A model generated the notes under the pieces. The model was not told the DNA's origin, made no database searches, and saw only the letters and a list, made by a program, of their open reading frames with translations. Shown here piece after piece: positions 15,258-23,718 of a stretch of DNA of 33,768 nucleotides. A program made the position numbers and the translations under genes. Numbering within the stretch: the first letter of the stretch is position 1; each line of letters opens with the position of its first letter. The stretch spans positions 1 through 33,768 of the forward strand of contig DJPL01000023.1 of the NCBI GenBank assembly GCA_002437415.1, in the 5' to 3' direction. This DNA comes from Ruminococcaceae bacterium UBA6413. Its GTDB lineage: Bacteria > Bacillota > Clostridia > Oscillospirales > Ruminococcaceae.

Positions 15258-15314
15258 GACAGATTATTTATGTCAGACTTCGACAGGTACTTGCTTGAAT
15301 CAGGAGACGAATAA
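15258..15314 (+). pseudogene. Second RhuM C-terminal remnant
   Basis: Eighteen codons, DRLFMSDFDRYLLESGDE followed by TAA, closely match the tail of the rhuM remnant at 14704-14772, at both protein and DNA level (most of the first 50 bases agree). Nothing else of rhuM is present. It begins one base after the GNAT stop and ends directly against the next possible start codon (TAAATG). Confidence 0.7.
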
Positions 15315-15760
15315 ATGTTAAAATCCAAAAAAAGCACCGATTGTTTTATGTATTTCCCTTTTTGGTCATTATTACTGTTGCGGCGGTGCTTTTCAGTATT
15401 AAATCCATTTGGGGAATGGATAAATATTATGTGGACGGCAATAAGCTGAATTCCGCACAAGTAAATGAGATAACCGATACTTTTAACATTACCTTGTCCG
15501 AAGGTGAACGTATAAAACGGTTATGCATTTTTTCTTATAAAAACGACATTACCGAGTATATTCTTGAAATTAAAACCGATAAGGATCCGGAGGGCTTTTT
15601 GAATTCAAATCCGTATATAAAGGCAAGCTTTGACGGCTCTCAGACAAAGCAATGCTACTACGATAATTCTGTTATATTTATAAAGGTCGGCAAAAATCAG
15701 TCTGTCGATAAAGACAGCTATATTTCAAATATAACAGATTTGTATCAAAAAAATATTTGA
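15315..15760 (+). CDS. Single-pass membrane protein, probable frameshift near the start
   Basis: From a TTG at 15341 an uninterrupted frame gives a 139-aa protein beginning with a membrane helix (VFPFLVIITVAAVLFSI), followed by an extracytoplasmic-looking domain with no family I recognise. A better start is the ATG at 15315 (GGAG upstream), which encodes Met-Leu-Lys-Ser-Lys-Lys before an A7 run at 15327-15333. One extra A there would join it in frame, giving a basic N-terminus before the helix, as expected for membrane topology. The gene therefore carries a homopolymer frameshift: a real mutation, phase variation, slippage or a base-calling error. Confidence 0.6.
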
Positions 15761-15826
15761 ACCAAGCAAATCATAAAGAAGAATAAGCATAAATTAAATT
15801 TTTAAGTGCAAAGGAGTGTAAAAATT

Positions 15827-16441
15827 ATGATCAACAAAAAATATTACGAAAAGCTCGGCGGCTTCTCTTACCTCTTGAATGAGCTGAGAAAAAAGACAGG
15901 CAAGGAACAGACCGATGTTCTGGTTAATGATGCGGTAAGCCTTTGCAACGAATTATGCGACAAATATAAAGATCTGCCCGAAAAGGAAAAGATACATACC
16001 GAAAAGATGATCTTCCCCAGAGCCGCTATTTATCTGCAAATGGTTAAATGTATACCGCAGGAAGAAGCATTAAGTCTGATAGAAGAGGCTGTAAGAATGG
16101 GTGTAGAGCCCGATCGGAAGCGCCTGCATATCGCGACTAAAATTCCTTTTATCCGTCCTCTTTTCTTCAAGATCTTCCATAAGATGATCAATACCATGTA
16201 CAATGAAGAAACAGGCTTCAGAGTTAAAGAACATGAATACGACAGCCGGCAATACAAGGTCGATGTTCTGCAATGCCCTTATATGAAGTATTGCGAATTA
16301 CTGGGTTGCAAAGAGCTGACAAGTACTTTCTGCCTGAGTGATGACCGCGTTTACGGTGATATGTGCGGTATCGCCTTTGAGCGACACGGCACGATAGGAC
16401 GAGGCAGTGATAAGTGCGATTTTCATTTTTACAGGAATTAA
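15827..16441 (+). CDS. L-2-amino-thiazoline-4-carboxylate hydrolase-like protein
   Basis: A 204-aa soluble protein resembling the ATC-hydrolase family (L-2-amino-thiazoline-4-carboxylic acid hydrolase), which opens a thiazoline ring on the way to cysteine. The C-terminus carries the family-like pattern FERHGTIGRGSDKCDFHF, with Cys residues in the preceding segment (CPYMKYC...CLSDDRVYGDMCG). The N-terminal half is helical. Many family members in gut Firmicutes have unproven function, so the reaction is not certain. The ATG at 15827 follows AAAGGAG. The upstream 50 bases (stop codon, TAAGCATAAA and so on) resemble the DNA before the GNAT gene. Confidence 0.75.
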   Translation: MINKKYYEKLGGFSYLLNELRKKTGKEQTDVLVNDAVSLCNELCDKYKDLPEKEKIHTEKMIFPRAAIYLQMVKCIPQEEALSLIEEAVRMGVEPDRKRLHIATKIPFIRPLFFKIFHKMINTMYNEETGFRVKEHEYDSRQYKVDVLQCPYMKYCELLGCKELTSTFCLSDDRVYGDMCGIAFERHGTIGRGSDKCDFHFYRN

Positions 16442-16497
16442 CGGTGCGTGCATAGCAAAGCATAAATAATCAGCATTATACAGGAGGTTTGCCGGTA

Positions 16498-17043
16498 ATG
16501 GACTGCGAAGAAATAAGAGTAGATATGAGAATACCGAACCCCGAGGGTTCAAAGGAAAACATAAGAGCCGCACAGGTTATGTTCAAACTCAACCACACAA
16601 TGCCGTTTACCGATGAATACAACGCTCTGCTGAGAGAATTGTTCGGCGATAATCTCGGCGAGGGAAGCTATGTTGCCGCGCCGATAAACGGAGCTTGTGT
16701 AAGCACAATGAAGATAGGCAAGCACGTTTTCATAAATTCCAACCTGCTTGCTATGGCGCGCGGCGGAATTACCATTGAAGACGATGTTCAGATAGCCGCC
16801 AATGTACAGCTTATATCCAACAATCACGACCCGTATGACAGACAGGTGCTGACCTGCAAGCCTGTACTTATAAAGAAAGGCGCGTGGATAGGCGCAGGCG
16901 CGTCGATTATGCCCGGAATATGCGTCGGAGAACACGCTATAGTCGGCGCGGCATCGGTTGTGACACATGACGTTCCGGATTATGCAGTTGTTGTCGGAAA
17001 TCCCGCTAAGGTTATAAAAATGTTGGATAGGGAAAAGTTTTAA
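16498..17043 (+). CDS. Hexapeptide-repeat sugar O-acetyltransferase (Maa/LacA/NodL-like)
   Basis: A 181-aa left-handed beta-helix acetyltransferase that moves acetyl from acetyl-CoA to a sugar hydroxyl, as a trimer in the cytosol. The hexapeptide-repeat core has ITIEDDVQIAANVQLISNNH with the catalytic-type His, then the loop YDRQVLTCKPVLIKKGAWIG and coils GAGASIMPGICVGEHAIVGAASVVTHDV. It closes with the usual GNPAKVIK. The N-terminus resembles the Maa domain. The ATG at 16498 is chosen because AGGAGG ends 10 bp before it; the TTG three codons earlier would be too close. The acceptor sugar is unknown. Confidence 0.9.
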   Translation: MDCEEIRVDMRIPNPEGSKENIRAAQVMFKLNHTMPFTDEYNALLRELFGDNLGEGSYVAAPINGACVSTMKIGKHVFINSNLLAMARGGITIEDDVQIAANVQLISNNHDPYDRQVLTCKPVLIKKGAWIGAGASIMPGICVGEHAIVGAASVVTHDVPDYAVVVGNPAKVIKMLDREKF

Positions 17044-17118
17044 AACAACAGAAGTTGATTTATGCACTTCAATAATTGCACAATTACAACGAAAATTTAA
17101 AATAAGGGGAAACAGAAA

Positions 17119-18315
17119 ATGGACAATACAACTATAACCGAATACAGCAATTCTGAATTAACTGAACTGACCAATGGAATACTGACAGAAACACGCTCAT
17201 ATTTACCGGAGAAAAGTAAAACAATCAGTATGCCTATTTCAGCACTGGCAACGTTGGGTGCAGGCGTTTCTTCACTGAATATACCATTTCGCACAATTAC
17301 TCAGAATCTTTCTTTTCAGGACAACGAGCTATATCGGTTTGTAAATAAAGGCATCGGCGATCAACTGAAAATATCAAAAAAAGACGGTACTTTCTGGGGT
17401 GCAATTAAATCCGGCGACGGTACTTCAAAAATGGGAAAGCTTGTTGCCGCCGATAACATTTCAATAACCAGCACCACAAAGATGCCCATTGACCCGACAA
17501 CTGCCATGATGGCTGTTGCACTGTATTCAATTGAAAAGCAATTAGATGATATCGCCGAAACAAGTAAAAAAATTCTAAACTTTCTTGAAAATGAAAAAGA
17601 ATCAGAAATCGAAGCTGATGTTGAAACGCTGTCATCCTTAATAGCAAAATATAAGTATAATTGGGACAATGAGCATTTCGTCAACAGTAATCACAAGCTT
17701 GTACTTGACATACAACGTACTGCGAAGAAAAATATGATTTCATATCGAAAATCTATAAAGGATATTCTTAACGAAAACCATTTCTTCCTTAGTCAGTCAC
17801 AAGTCGGTAATGTGCTGAATGACTTACTGAAAAAATTCAGATATTACAGACTGTCACTATATTCATATTCACTTTCTTCATTGATTGAAATAATGCTCAG
17901 CGGCAATTTCAAAGAAGAAAATATTGCTGAATCCAAAAGCAAAATTGATAAAATGGCATTTTCATATCGGGAAATTTACAGCGAATGTTCTTCTTTTTTA
18001 GAAAAATCCAGTAACTCCTCAATAGAAAAGAACCTTGTAAGCGGACTCGGAAATGCAAGTAAAAATCTTGGCGGTTTTATCGGAAATATTCCTTTTATTA
18101 AAGAAAGTCAAGTAGATGGATTTCTTGAGAAGCAAGGAGCAAATCTGAAAAACGGAGCAGAAAAAATGCCTTTGGAAATAGTAAAATCATTTAATTCTAT
18201 AAGCAATCCGAAAATATCAGTTTTTATCGATAAAATGAACGATATAATCCGAATATACAACCATACTAACGAAATCTGCTTTGATAAAGAAAATATATAT
18301 TTATTGACAGACTGA
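17119..18315 (+). CDS. Conserved hypothetical protein, 398 aa, mostly helical
   Basis: I recall similar proteins in other Clostridia but no assigned function. Near residues 37-57 is a small-residue-rich stretch (ISALATLGAGVSSL) and near 118-135 a second hydrophobic one (MPIDPTTAMMAVALYSIEKQ). A long charged helical and coiled-coil part follows (about 135-290). A Gly-rich segment (LGNASKNLGGFIGNIPF) leads into an amphipathic C-terminus. No signal peptide, enzyme motif or nucleotide site is seen. Ser, Asn and Lys content and low GC set it apart from neighbouring core genes, consistent with transfer. GGGG lies nine bases before the ATG. The helical design with two hydrophobic patches could suit membrane association, which is speculation. 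Confidence 0.7.
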   Translation: MDNTTITEYSNSELTELTNGILTETRSYLPEKSKTISMPISALATLGAGVSSLNIPFRTITQNLSFQDNELYRFVNKGIGDQLKISKKDGTFWGAIKSGDGTSKMGKLVAADNISITSTTKMPIDPTTAMMAVALYSIEKQLDDIAETSKKILNFLENEKESEIEADVETLSSLIAKYKYNWDNEHFVNSNHKLVLDIQRTAKKNMISYRKSIKDILNENHFFLSQSQVGNVLNDLLKKFRYYRLSLYSYSLSSLIEIMLSGNFKEENIAESKSKIDKMAFSYREIYSECSSFLEKSSNSSIEKNLVSGLGNASKNLGGFIGNIPFIKESQVDGFLEKQGANLKNGAEKMPLEIVKSFNSISNPKISVFIDKMNDIIRIYNHTNEICFDKENIYLLTD

Positions 18316-18351
18316 AAGAAGAAAAAATCCGAAAACGGTAAAATAAACTAC

Positions 18352-18394
18352 AACAACCTCCGCCACGAACACCCGTGGCGGAGGTTGTTTGTTT
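18352..18394. terminator. Bidirectional terminator between convergent genes
   Basis: A perfect 15-bp stem (18352-18366 with 18375-18389, GC-rich core CCTCCGCCAC, loop of 8 nt) is followed by TTTGTTTCTTT on the plus side and by a T-rich tract on the minus side. It ends both the 398-aa gene and the LRR-VWA-MoxR operon. Confidence 0.88.
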
Positions 18395-18414
18395 CTTTCG
18401 CTATATGAAATGGC

Positions 18415-19920
18415 TTATATCTCCCCGAACTCCTCTAATCTCTGCATAATTTCCTTGCTCCTGTCTGTAAACAGCAAGGCTTTATTATGCTCATAATACT
18501 CCTTACAGCCGAACTCCGAAATAAATCTCGCCGTGTGGCTGTTTGCGGTAAGCTCGGTTACAAGTATCAGCATTTCCTGACCGTCAGCGTACACCTCATT
18601 GCAGAAAATAAAGGCGTTCGACATCTTATCCTGTGCCGTTTTTGCCGAATTTTTAAGCTCTGCCACAAGGCTGTCATACCTGCTCTTGATATCGTCAAAC
18701 GCTGTTTTTCCGTCCTTGCCGGCTGTGAGCGCAGTCAGCTTTTCAAGCTGTGATATTGCTCTTGCGAGTGTTTTACGTTGCGATGCCGAAATGCTTGACG
18801 ACTGCTTGCCGCTTTCAAGCTCGTTTTTCTTTATAGCTATAAGCTCGTTCATCAGCTTTTCGGCAGAAATATCGCTGTCCTGCGTTCTCAGCTTGAACTC
18901 TTTAAGCGTTATAAGCACCTCGCGGAGCATATCCTCACTGTCCGTGACCTGCTTTGCAGATGAAGTAACGCTGTCAAGAATAAGCCCGAGAAGTGACAGC
19001 CTCTCGTCAAACTTTGCGTTTCTTGCCCTGTCTTTTATGCTTTCGCTTGCATTGCCGCTGAGTATCTCGTCTATCTGATAGTCGCTCCTGTACTTGTTGA
19101 ACAGGTCGTAATATGCCGCAAAGCTTCTTGCCGTCCTGTCATGTCGGATATATTGACCGATAAGCTTGATATCGACCTTGATATTGTTCTGTTCGTAAAG
19201 GATTATCATCTGCGACAGGTCTTCCCAGCCTCTCGCCGTAACGAATGCTTTGCCGTCAACCGTACTTTCTATGCGGTAAAAATCCGCTTTCTTAATTTCA
19301 AGATAGGTAAGTATCGAGGGGTGAACTCCTGCCTTATATGCGTATTCCTTCCACGCCGCAAAATCAGGCTCGATATCTATCCTTTTCAGCCTGTCCCACG
19401 TTACAATGTCAAACTCACGGACGGAATTGTTATACTCGGGCGGATTACCTGCGGTGACTATTATCCAGCCGTCGGGCACCTTATGCCTGCCGAACACCTT
19501 GTATTGCAGGAACTGGAGCATTATCGGAGCAAGCGTTTCCGATACGCAGTTTATCTCATCGAGGAAAAGTATTCCCTCCCTGACACCCGTATTTTCTATA
19601 AGGTCGTAAACCGCTGAGATTATCTCCGACATTGTGTACTCCGATACGTCATATTCCTTACCGCCGTAATTTTTGTGTACGATAAACGGAAGTCCGAGCG
19701 CGGACTGCCTTGTGTGGTGCGTCATAGAGTATGACAGCAGACCTACTCCCATCTCAGCCGCTACCTGTTCCATTATCGCGGTCTTGCCTATTCCGGGAGG
19801 ACCCATAAGAAACACAGGACGCTGTTTTTCAGTGGGGATCACATAGCCGCCTGTTTCGTCCTTGGTGAAATATGCCGTCATGGCGTTCTTTATCTGTTCT
19901 TTAGCATCTTTTATATTCAT
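18415..19920 (-). CDS. MoxR-type AAA+ ATPase
   Basis: A 501-aa AAA+ ATPase of the MoxR/AAA_5 class, the ATP-driven partner of VWA-domain proteins in remodelling or assembling target complexes. Walker A is GPPGIGKT (40-47), Walker B ILFLDE (117-122), sensor-1 Asn lies in TAGNPPEYN (156-164), and WDRLKR (175-180) is the arginine-finger region. The part after about 330 is a long helical, Lys/Glu-rich extension not found in the shortest MoxR proteins, likely a partner-binding domain. The ATG follows AAAGGAG. It lies 12 bp after the VWA gene and is the last gene of the operon. Confidence 0.88.
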   Translation of the reverse strand: MNIKDAKEQIKNAMTAYFTKDETGGYVIPTEKQRPVFLMGPPGIGKTAIMEQVAAEMGVGLLSYSMTHHTRQSALGLPFIVHKNYGGKEYDVSEYTMSEIISAVYDLIENTGVREGILFLDEINCVSETLAPIMLQFLQYKVFGRHKVPDGWIIVTAGNPPEYNNSVREFDIVTWDRLKRIDIEPDFAAWKEYAYKAGVHPSILTYLEIKKADFYRIESTVDGKAFVTARGWEDLSQMIILYEQNNIKVDIKLIGQYIRHDRTARSFAAYYDLFNKYRSDYQIDEILSGNASESIKDRARNAKFDERLSLLGLILDSVTSSAKQVTDSEDMLREVLITLKEFKLRTQDSDISAEKLMNELIAIKKNELESGKQSSSISASQRKTLARAISQLEKLTALTAGKDGKTAFDDIKSRYDSLVAELKNSAKTAQDKMSNAFIFCNEVYADGQEMLILVTELTANSHTARFISEFGCKEYYEHNKALLFTDRSKEIMQRLEEFGEI

Positions 19921-19932
19921 ACTCTTGCTCCT

Positions 19933-21441
19933 TTATATCTCCTCCGACTGTAATACAAGCTTTATAGCCCACGGCGGAACATCGGGGTCGTTATATCCAT
20001 CATCGACAAAGACAAATGCCGTTTCGTACGGCGGCTTTCTTGCCGGGAAGTCGCCATATCCGTCGGTGAAATATATAAGTCCTCTGAGGTTTGTAAACTC
20101 CTTACCTTGTATCAGCTTGTCAACGTAAGCAAACACGGGGCGGAAATCCGTACCGCCAAATCCGTGAAGCCTCATAGTGCCGAGATACTCGTCAAACTCT
20201 TCCTGCGAGGTTATTTTTTTGTCCTCTTGTATGTCGGTATCGCACTGGATAATATGGAGATTTATCTTTGTGAAAAAGCTCTCCTCGTTTTTTAGAATAT
20301 TGTAGGTTTTCTGAATGAATTTCTGTACAAGCTCACCCGAAACCGAGCCCGATGTATCTATAGCTATCACAAATTCCTTGATACGCTTTACTTCCTTATA
20401 TTCAAGCGGTTCTATAAGCGGCATACGCTCATAAAGCTTCAGCCCGTAGGTGTAGAATATATAGTCGAACTCATCTTCATTCACCCGCATCGCTTCTCCC
20501 ATGACCGAGAACTTTTTAAGGAACTGCGTGTAGTCGTATTTCTCACGGTTGACAGCTTTAAGGTTCTGTGTAAGACTGCCCTTTTCATCGCCTTTTCCCT
20601 TTGAAAAGGCTTCGATTTCTATCTGCATTTTTTCGGAGATCTCTTTCCAGTCCTTTTCAAGCTGAGAAGCCGCTCCGACTGTTATCGTATCAGGTAAATT
20701 TCCGCCGCTTGTGTTATCATTGCCGTTTTCTTTATTCTCATCGCCGCCTGAATTATCACGCGATTTATTATCCGCTTTATCTCCGTCTTTGCTGTTATCT
20801 GTGTTGTTTTTGTCGCTTCGGTCACTGCCGCGCTTATTATCCTTGTTACTGTCGCCGCTCTGTTCTTTAAAGGTCACATACCAAATTCTGTGGTCGTCCT
20901 TCTTAAACAGCTCCGACCGGGCGTAAACCTGCAAATCGTCAACATTATCCGAAAGATAGCTATATATCTTTTCGGCGGTCAGAATACCGCAGTGATCTTT
21001 TATCGTATTCAGCACAGCCGCCTGCCGCGGCTCATCAGGAGAAGCAAGCGTTCTGACATCAAGCTCGTTTATTATATTTTCGACTGCGATATCACATGCC
21101 AAATTCCACCTCAGCGTATCAACAAGCGTTCCTACTATGTTATGGCGGAATACGCAGTGCAGTATCATATGAAGATACGCCCGCGTCAGGTTATATCCCG
21201 ACTTATAGCTCTTAAGCACATAGCTCTCGTCATAGAAAATGTATCTGCCGTTTGTTGCAACAGTTTCGGTAATAACAGACGGTTTAAGCGGGAGCATATT
21301 TATTGCGCTGTCGAGAAATCTCAGGTTTACCGCAAGCGTATTGCGGGAAAGTGTAAGTATGTCGGTCGCAAGAGCTGAGAATTTCTCCGCCCGCTCCTTT
21401 GCCTTTTCATATTCTTTATCCGTAATACCACTTCCTGTCAT
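19933..21441 (-). CDS. VWA-like (DUF2201) protein with metallopeptidase-like N-terminus
   Basis: A 502-aa protein. Residues 1-190 resemble the putative metallopeptidase domain that precedes DUF2201. The expected H-E-x-x-H is HMILHCVFRH (91-100), so three His residues remain but the catalytic Glu is Met, which suggests a scaffold or pseudo-enzyme. Residues about 195-250 are a low-complexity Asp/Asn/Lys/Ser/Gly linker. Residues about 357-500 are a VWA-like fold with the metal site DTSGS (362-366), Thr431-Asp432 in GFGGTDFRP and Asp460 in YFTDGYGD. It is the natural partner of the downstream MoxR ATPase. Its ATG overlaps the stop of the LRR gene by four bases (ATGA), with GGAG upstream. Confidence 0.87.
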   Translation of the reverse strand: MTGSGITDKEYEKAKERAEKFSALATDILTLSRNTLAVNLRFLDSAINMLPLKPSVITETVATNGRYIFYDESYVLKSYKSGYNLTRAYLHMILHCVFRHNIVGTLVDTLRWNLACDIAVENIINELDVRTLASPDEPRQAAVLNTIKDHCGILTAEKIYSYLSDNVDDLQVYARSELFKKDDHRIWYVTFKEQSGDSNKDNKRGSDRSDKNNTDNSKDGDKADNKSRDNSGGDENKENGNDNTSGGNLPDTITVGAASQLEKDWKEISEKMQIEIEAFSKGKGDEKGSLTQNLKAVNREKYDYTQFLKKFSVMGEAMRVNEDEFDYIFYTYGLKLYERMPLIEPLEYKEVKRIKEFVIAIDTSGSVSGELVQKFIQKTYNILKNEESFFTKINLHIIQCDTDIQEDKKITSQEEFDEYLGTMRLHGFGGTDFRPVFAYVDKLIQGKEFTNLRGLIYFTDGYGDFPARKPPYETAFVFVDDGYNDPDVPPWAIKLVLQSEEI

Positions 21442-22583
21442 AGCTCAAGCTCCGAGAAAATATCAGTGTTGCCGTCATTCAGCCTGTCTGCCACACTCAG
21501 CAGATATGCCGTTACCGCCGTATTGCCGTGCTCATCGGCATAGACTGTAAGCGTTGATATGTTGTCCTTTGTGATAAGTCCCGAGCTGTCGGCAAAGCGA
21601 AGCAGCTCCTCGCTGTCCTTATCTATGCAGTAACGTACCGCTTTTTCCGCGTTGTTATGCAGAAAATCAAGATACTGCTTTTCGTTGTCGCCACTGAGCT
21701 CTACCTTGTACATAAGCCTTGAAAACGCTATTTCAAATTGCAGCTTTTCGTCCTGTAATGCGGGGAAATAGCTGTCCTGTGCCGCAAAATCGAAGCCCTT
21801 AGCACCCCAGATATTGCGCAGAATAAAGTTGTAGGCTGAAGAGCCGTCGGTCGCGGTAACAGCTTTATAAAGCGGTTTTCCGCTTACTACGTTTCTGACG
21901 GTAACGCTCTCACAATCGGAAAATGCATCGCCGCCGACAGAGGTCACATTATCGGGTATCTCAAGCTCCGATAAGCTTTCGCACATAAAGAACGCCTTTT
22001 CTCCGATGCTTTTAACGCTGTCCGGAACAGTTACCGATCTCAGACTGTGGCAATTAAGAAACGCCATATTTCCTATACTGAGAAGACCGCCGGGAAGTGT
22101 TATTGACGTAAGCGCGGAGCATTCTTTAAAAGCCCTCTCGTCAAGCTCTGTTATGCTGTCCGGGAGAGTAACGGTATTAAGCGATATACAGCCGCCGAAA
22201 AGGTTGTATCCCACCTTAGATATACCGTGCGGGATCTCAATACTCTCAAGACTTGTGCAACCCCAGAACGCGGAGTTGCCTATTTCCGCTAGATCATCAT
22301 CAAGCTGTATTGCCTTAAGCGCACTGCACTGGGCGAAAGCACAGCTGCCGAGCTTCTCTGTGCTTTCCGGGAGCGTGACGGAAATCAGTGACAAACAGCC
22401 GTAGAAAGCGCCGTCACATATAATCCTAAGGCTGTCGGGGAGCGCAACAGAAGTTATGCTTTGTAAGCCGCAGAAAGCGTCCTTTCCGATAACCGTTATA
22501 CCGTCCGGTACGGTAATGTCGGCTTCGCCCTCTGTCGGTATGCACTTTTCAAGTATATCATCATTTATGGTAAATTGTGCCAA
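21438..22583 (-). CDS. BspA-type leucine-rich repeat protein, cytoplasmic
   Basis: A 381-aa protein. Residues about 20-235 contain roughly nine repeats of about 23 residues of the BspA/LRR_5 type, with the pattern (I/L)xxIxxxAFxxCxxLxxVxLP. The remaining 150 residues are helical and not recognised. Unlike most BspA-like proteins it has no signal peptide, cell-wall anchor or membrane segment, so it should stay in the cytoplasm. It is first in a tightly coupled operon with the VWA and MoxR genes, suggesting that it recognises the target or a partner of this ATPase. The start is TTG at 22583, with AGAGG eight bases before it. The promoter is at 22697-22725. Confidence 0.82.
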   Translation of the reverse strand: MAQFTINDDILEKCIPTEGEADITVPDGITVIGKDAFCGLQSITSVALPDSLRIICDGAFYGCLSLISVTLPESTEKLGSCAFAQCSALKAIQLDDDLAEIGNSAFWGCTSLESIEIPHGISKVGYNLFGGCISLNTVTLPDSITELDERAFKECSALTSITLPGGLLSIGNMAFLNCHSLRSVTVPDSVKSIGEKAFFMCESLSELEIPDNVTSVGGDAFSDCESVTVRNVVSGKPLYKAVTATDGSSAYNFILRNIWGAKGFDFAAQDSYFPALQDEKLQFEIAFSRLMYKVELSGDNEKQYLDFLHNNAEKAVRYCIDKDSEELLRFADSSGLITKDNISTLTVYADEHGNTAVTAYLLSVADRLNDGNTDIFSELEL

Positions 22584-22696
22584 TGTAATTACCTCTTCTC
22601 GTTGCTTTCCCGATGAAAAATATAACCGATAACAAAGCCTGAATCGGTCGCGAGCAGGATCTGCGCGTTCAGAAATCGGCTTATTCGTTTATTCTA

Positions 22697-22725
22697 AGTA
22701 TATCACAATATTTTGCGCACTTCAA
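22697..22725 (-). promoter_or_regulatory. Promoter of the LRR - VWA - MoxR operon
   Basis: On the minus strand -35 TTGAAG (22720-22725), a 17-bp spacer and -10 TATACT (22697-22702) with TGA before it. The leader of about 105 nt (22584-22690) holds no gene and no recognised riboswitch. Confidence 0.75.
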
Positions 22726-22775
22726 TGATTTTTACGTTGTTAAAGCAAACAGACAATATGCGCTGTTACGGAAAT

Positions 22776-22806
22776 TAAAAAACGGAACGCCGGGTACAGC
22801 ATTCCG
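22776..22806 (-). terminator. Terminator of the cdaA - cdaR - mscS operon
   Basis: On the minus strand CGGAATGC (22799-22806) pairs with GCGTTCCG (22783-22790), with one G-T pair and a loop of 8 nt, and six T follow. It stands 10 bp after the mscS stop. Confidence 0.88.
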
Positions 22807-22815
22807 CTTTATCTT

Positions 22816-23703
22816 TTATTCGTCTTTTTTGAGATGTACATCAAGCTGATTATACGGTATCTCGATACCGTTCGCGTCAAACTGCTCCTTGACTGCCTCG
22901 TTAAGATCAAAATAGACCGTCCAGTAGTCCTCAGCCTTGACCCACGGATAGCAGGTTATCCTTACCGCGCTGTCTGCAAGCTCGGTTATTCTGATCTTCG
23001 GCTCGGGGTCTTTGAGTATCAGCTTGTGAGCATCGGTTATGCTTTTCAAAACGGCTATAGCCTTTCTGAAATCGGCATTGTACGAAATAGTATAAACCAT
23101 ATCCACGCGTCTTATTCCAAGTGAAGTGAAGTTGGTGACCTTCTTTGCGGTTATCTGACCGTTCGGATAGAAGATAGCCTTGTTGTCATAAGAATGAAGC
23201 TCGGTGTACCAGATATTTATCGCTTCGACCGTACCCTCAACATCGTCGACCTTGATATAATCTCCGACCTTAAACGGCTTTGTAAGCATTATACTGAAGC
23301 CGCCCGCAATATTTGAAAGGCTGTCCTGGAGTGCAAGACCGATAGCCACACCCGCAGTACCGATCACCGCGATTATCGATGTCATCGGAACGCCGAGCAC
23401 CGCAAGCACTATGGTGGCAAGCAATGCATACAGCAGTATTCTTACCAACGAATAGACAAAGCGTGATATCGTCTTGTCGATGACATCGTGCTTCATGCCC
23501 TTTTTCATAACCTTGAGCACAAGCTTTGAAACGATAAGTCCGACTATCAATATTATTACTGCGGCAATAAGCGTAGGGAGATAGCCTACAAATGCATTCC
23601 ACATCTGGCTAAAAAACGTTTCAGCCTCTTTTATCTGCTCCTGTGCGTTTTCAAACGGATCGGACGTATTTCCGACCGCTTCTGCTATCAGTGCAAGGTT
23701 CAA
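22816..23703 (-). CDS. mscS: Small-conductance mechanosensitive channel (MscS family)
   Basis: A 295-aa inner-membrane channel that opens under membrane tension to release solutes during hypo-osmotic shock. Three helices are seen (about 40-68, 80-105 and 108-130). The pore helix and the start of the beta domain form the characteristic GVAIGLALQDSLSNIAGGF then LTKPFKVGDYIKV. The C-terminal cytosolic vestibule domain is complete and ends IPYNQLDVHLK. The start is TTG at 23703 with CAGGAG upstream. It begins 15 bp after cdaR, so it is the third gene of the c-di-AMP operon, where glmM is usually found in Firmicutes. Confidence 0.92.
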   Translation of the reverse strand: MNLALIAEAVGNTSDPFENAQEQIKEAETFFSQMWNAFVGYLPTLIAAVIILIVGLIVSKLVLKVMKKGMKHDVIDKTISRFVYSLVRILLYALLATIVLAVLGVPMTSIIAVIGTAGVAIGLALQDSLSNIAGGFSIMLTKPFKVGDYIKVDDVEGTVEAINIWYTELHSYDNKAIFYPNGQITAKKVTNFTSLGIRRVDMVYTISYNADFRKAIAVLKSITDAHKLILKDPEPKIRITELADSAVRITCYPWVKAEDYWTVYFDLNEAVKEQFDANGIEIPYNQLDVHLKKDE

Positions 23704-23718
23704 ATGTTATCACTCCTG

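Noticed and set aside
20601..20926. Plus-strand open frames over the middle of the VWA gene
   Set aside because: They mirror the low-complexity linker and have no binding sites; they are shadows of the real gene.
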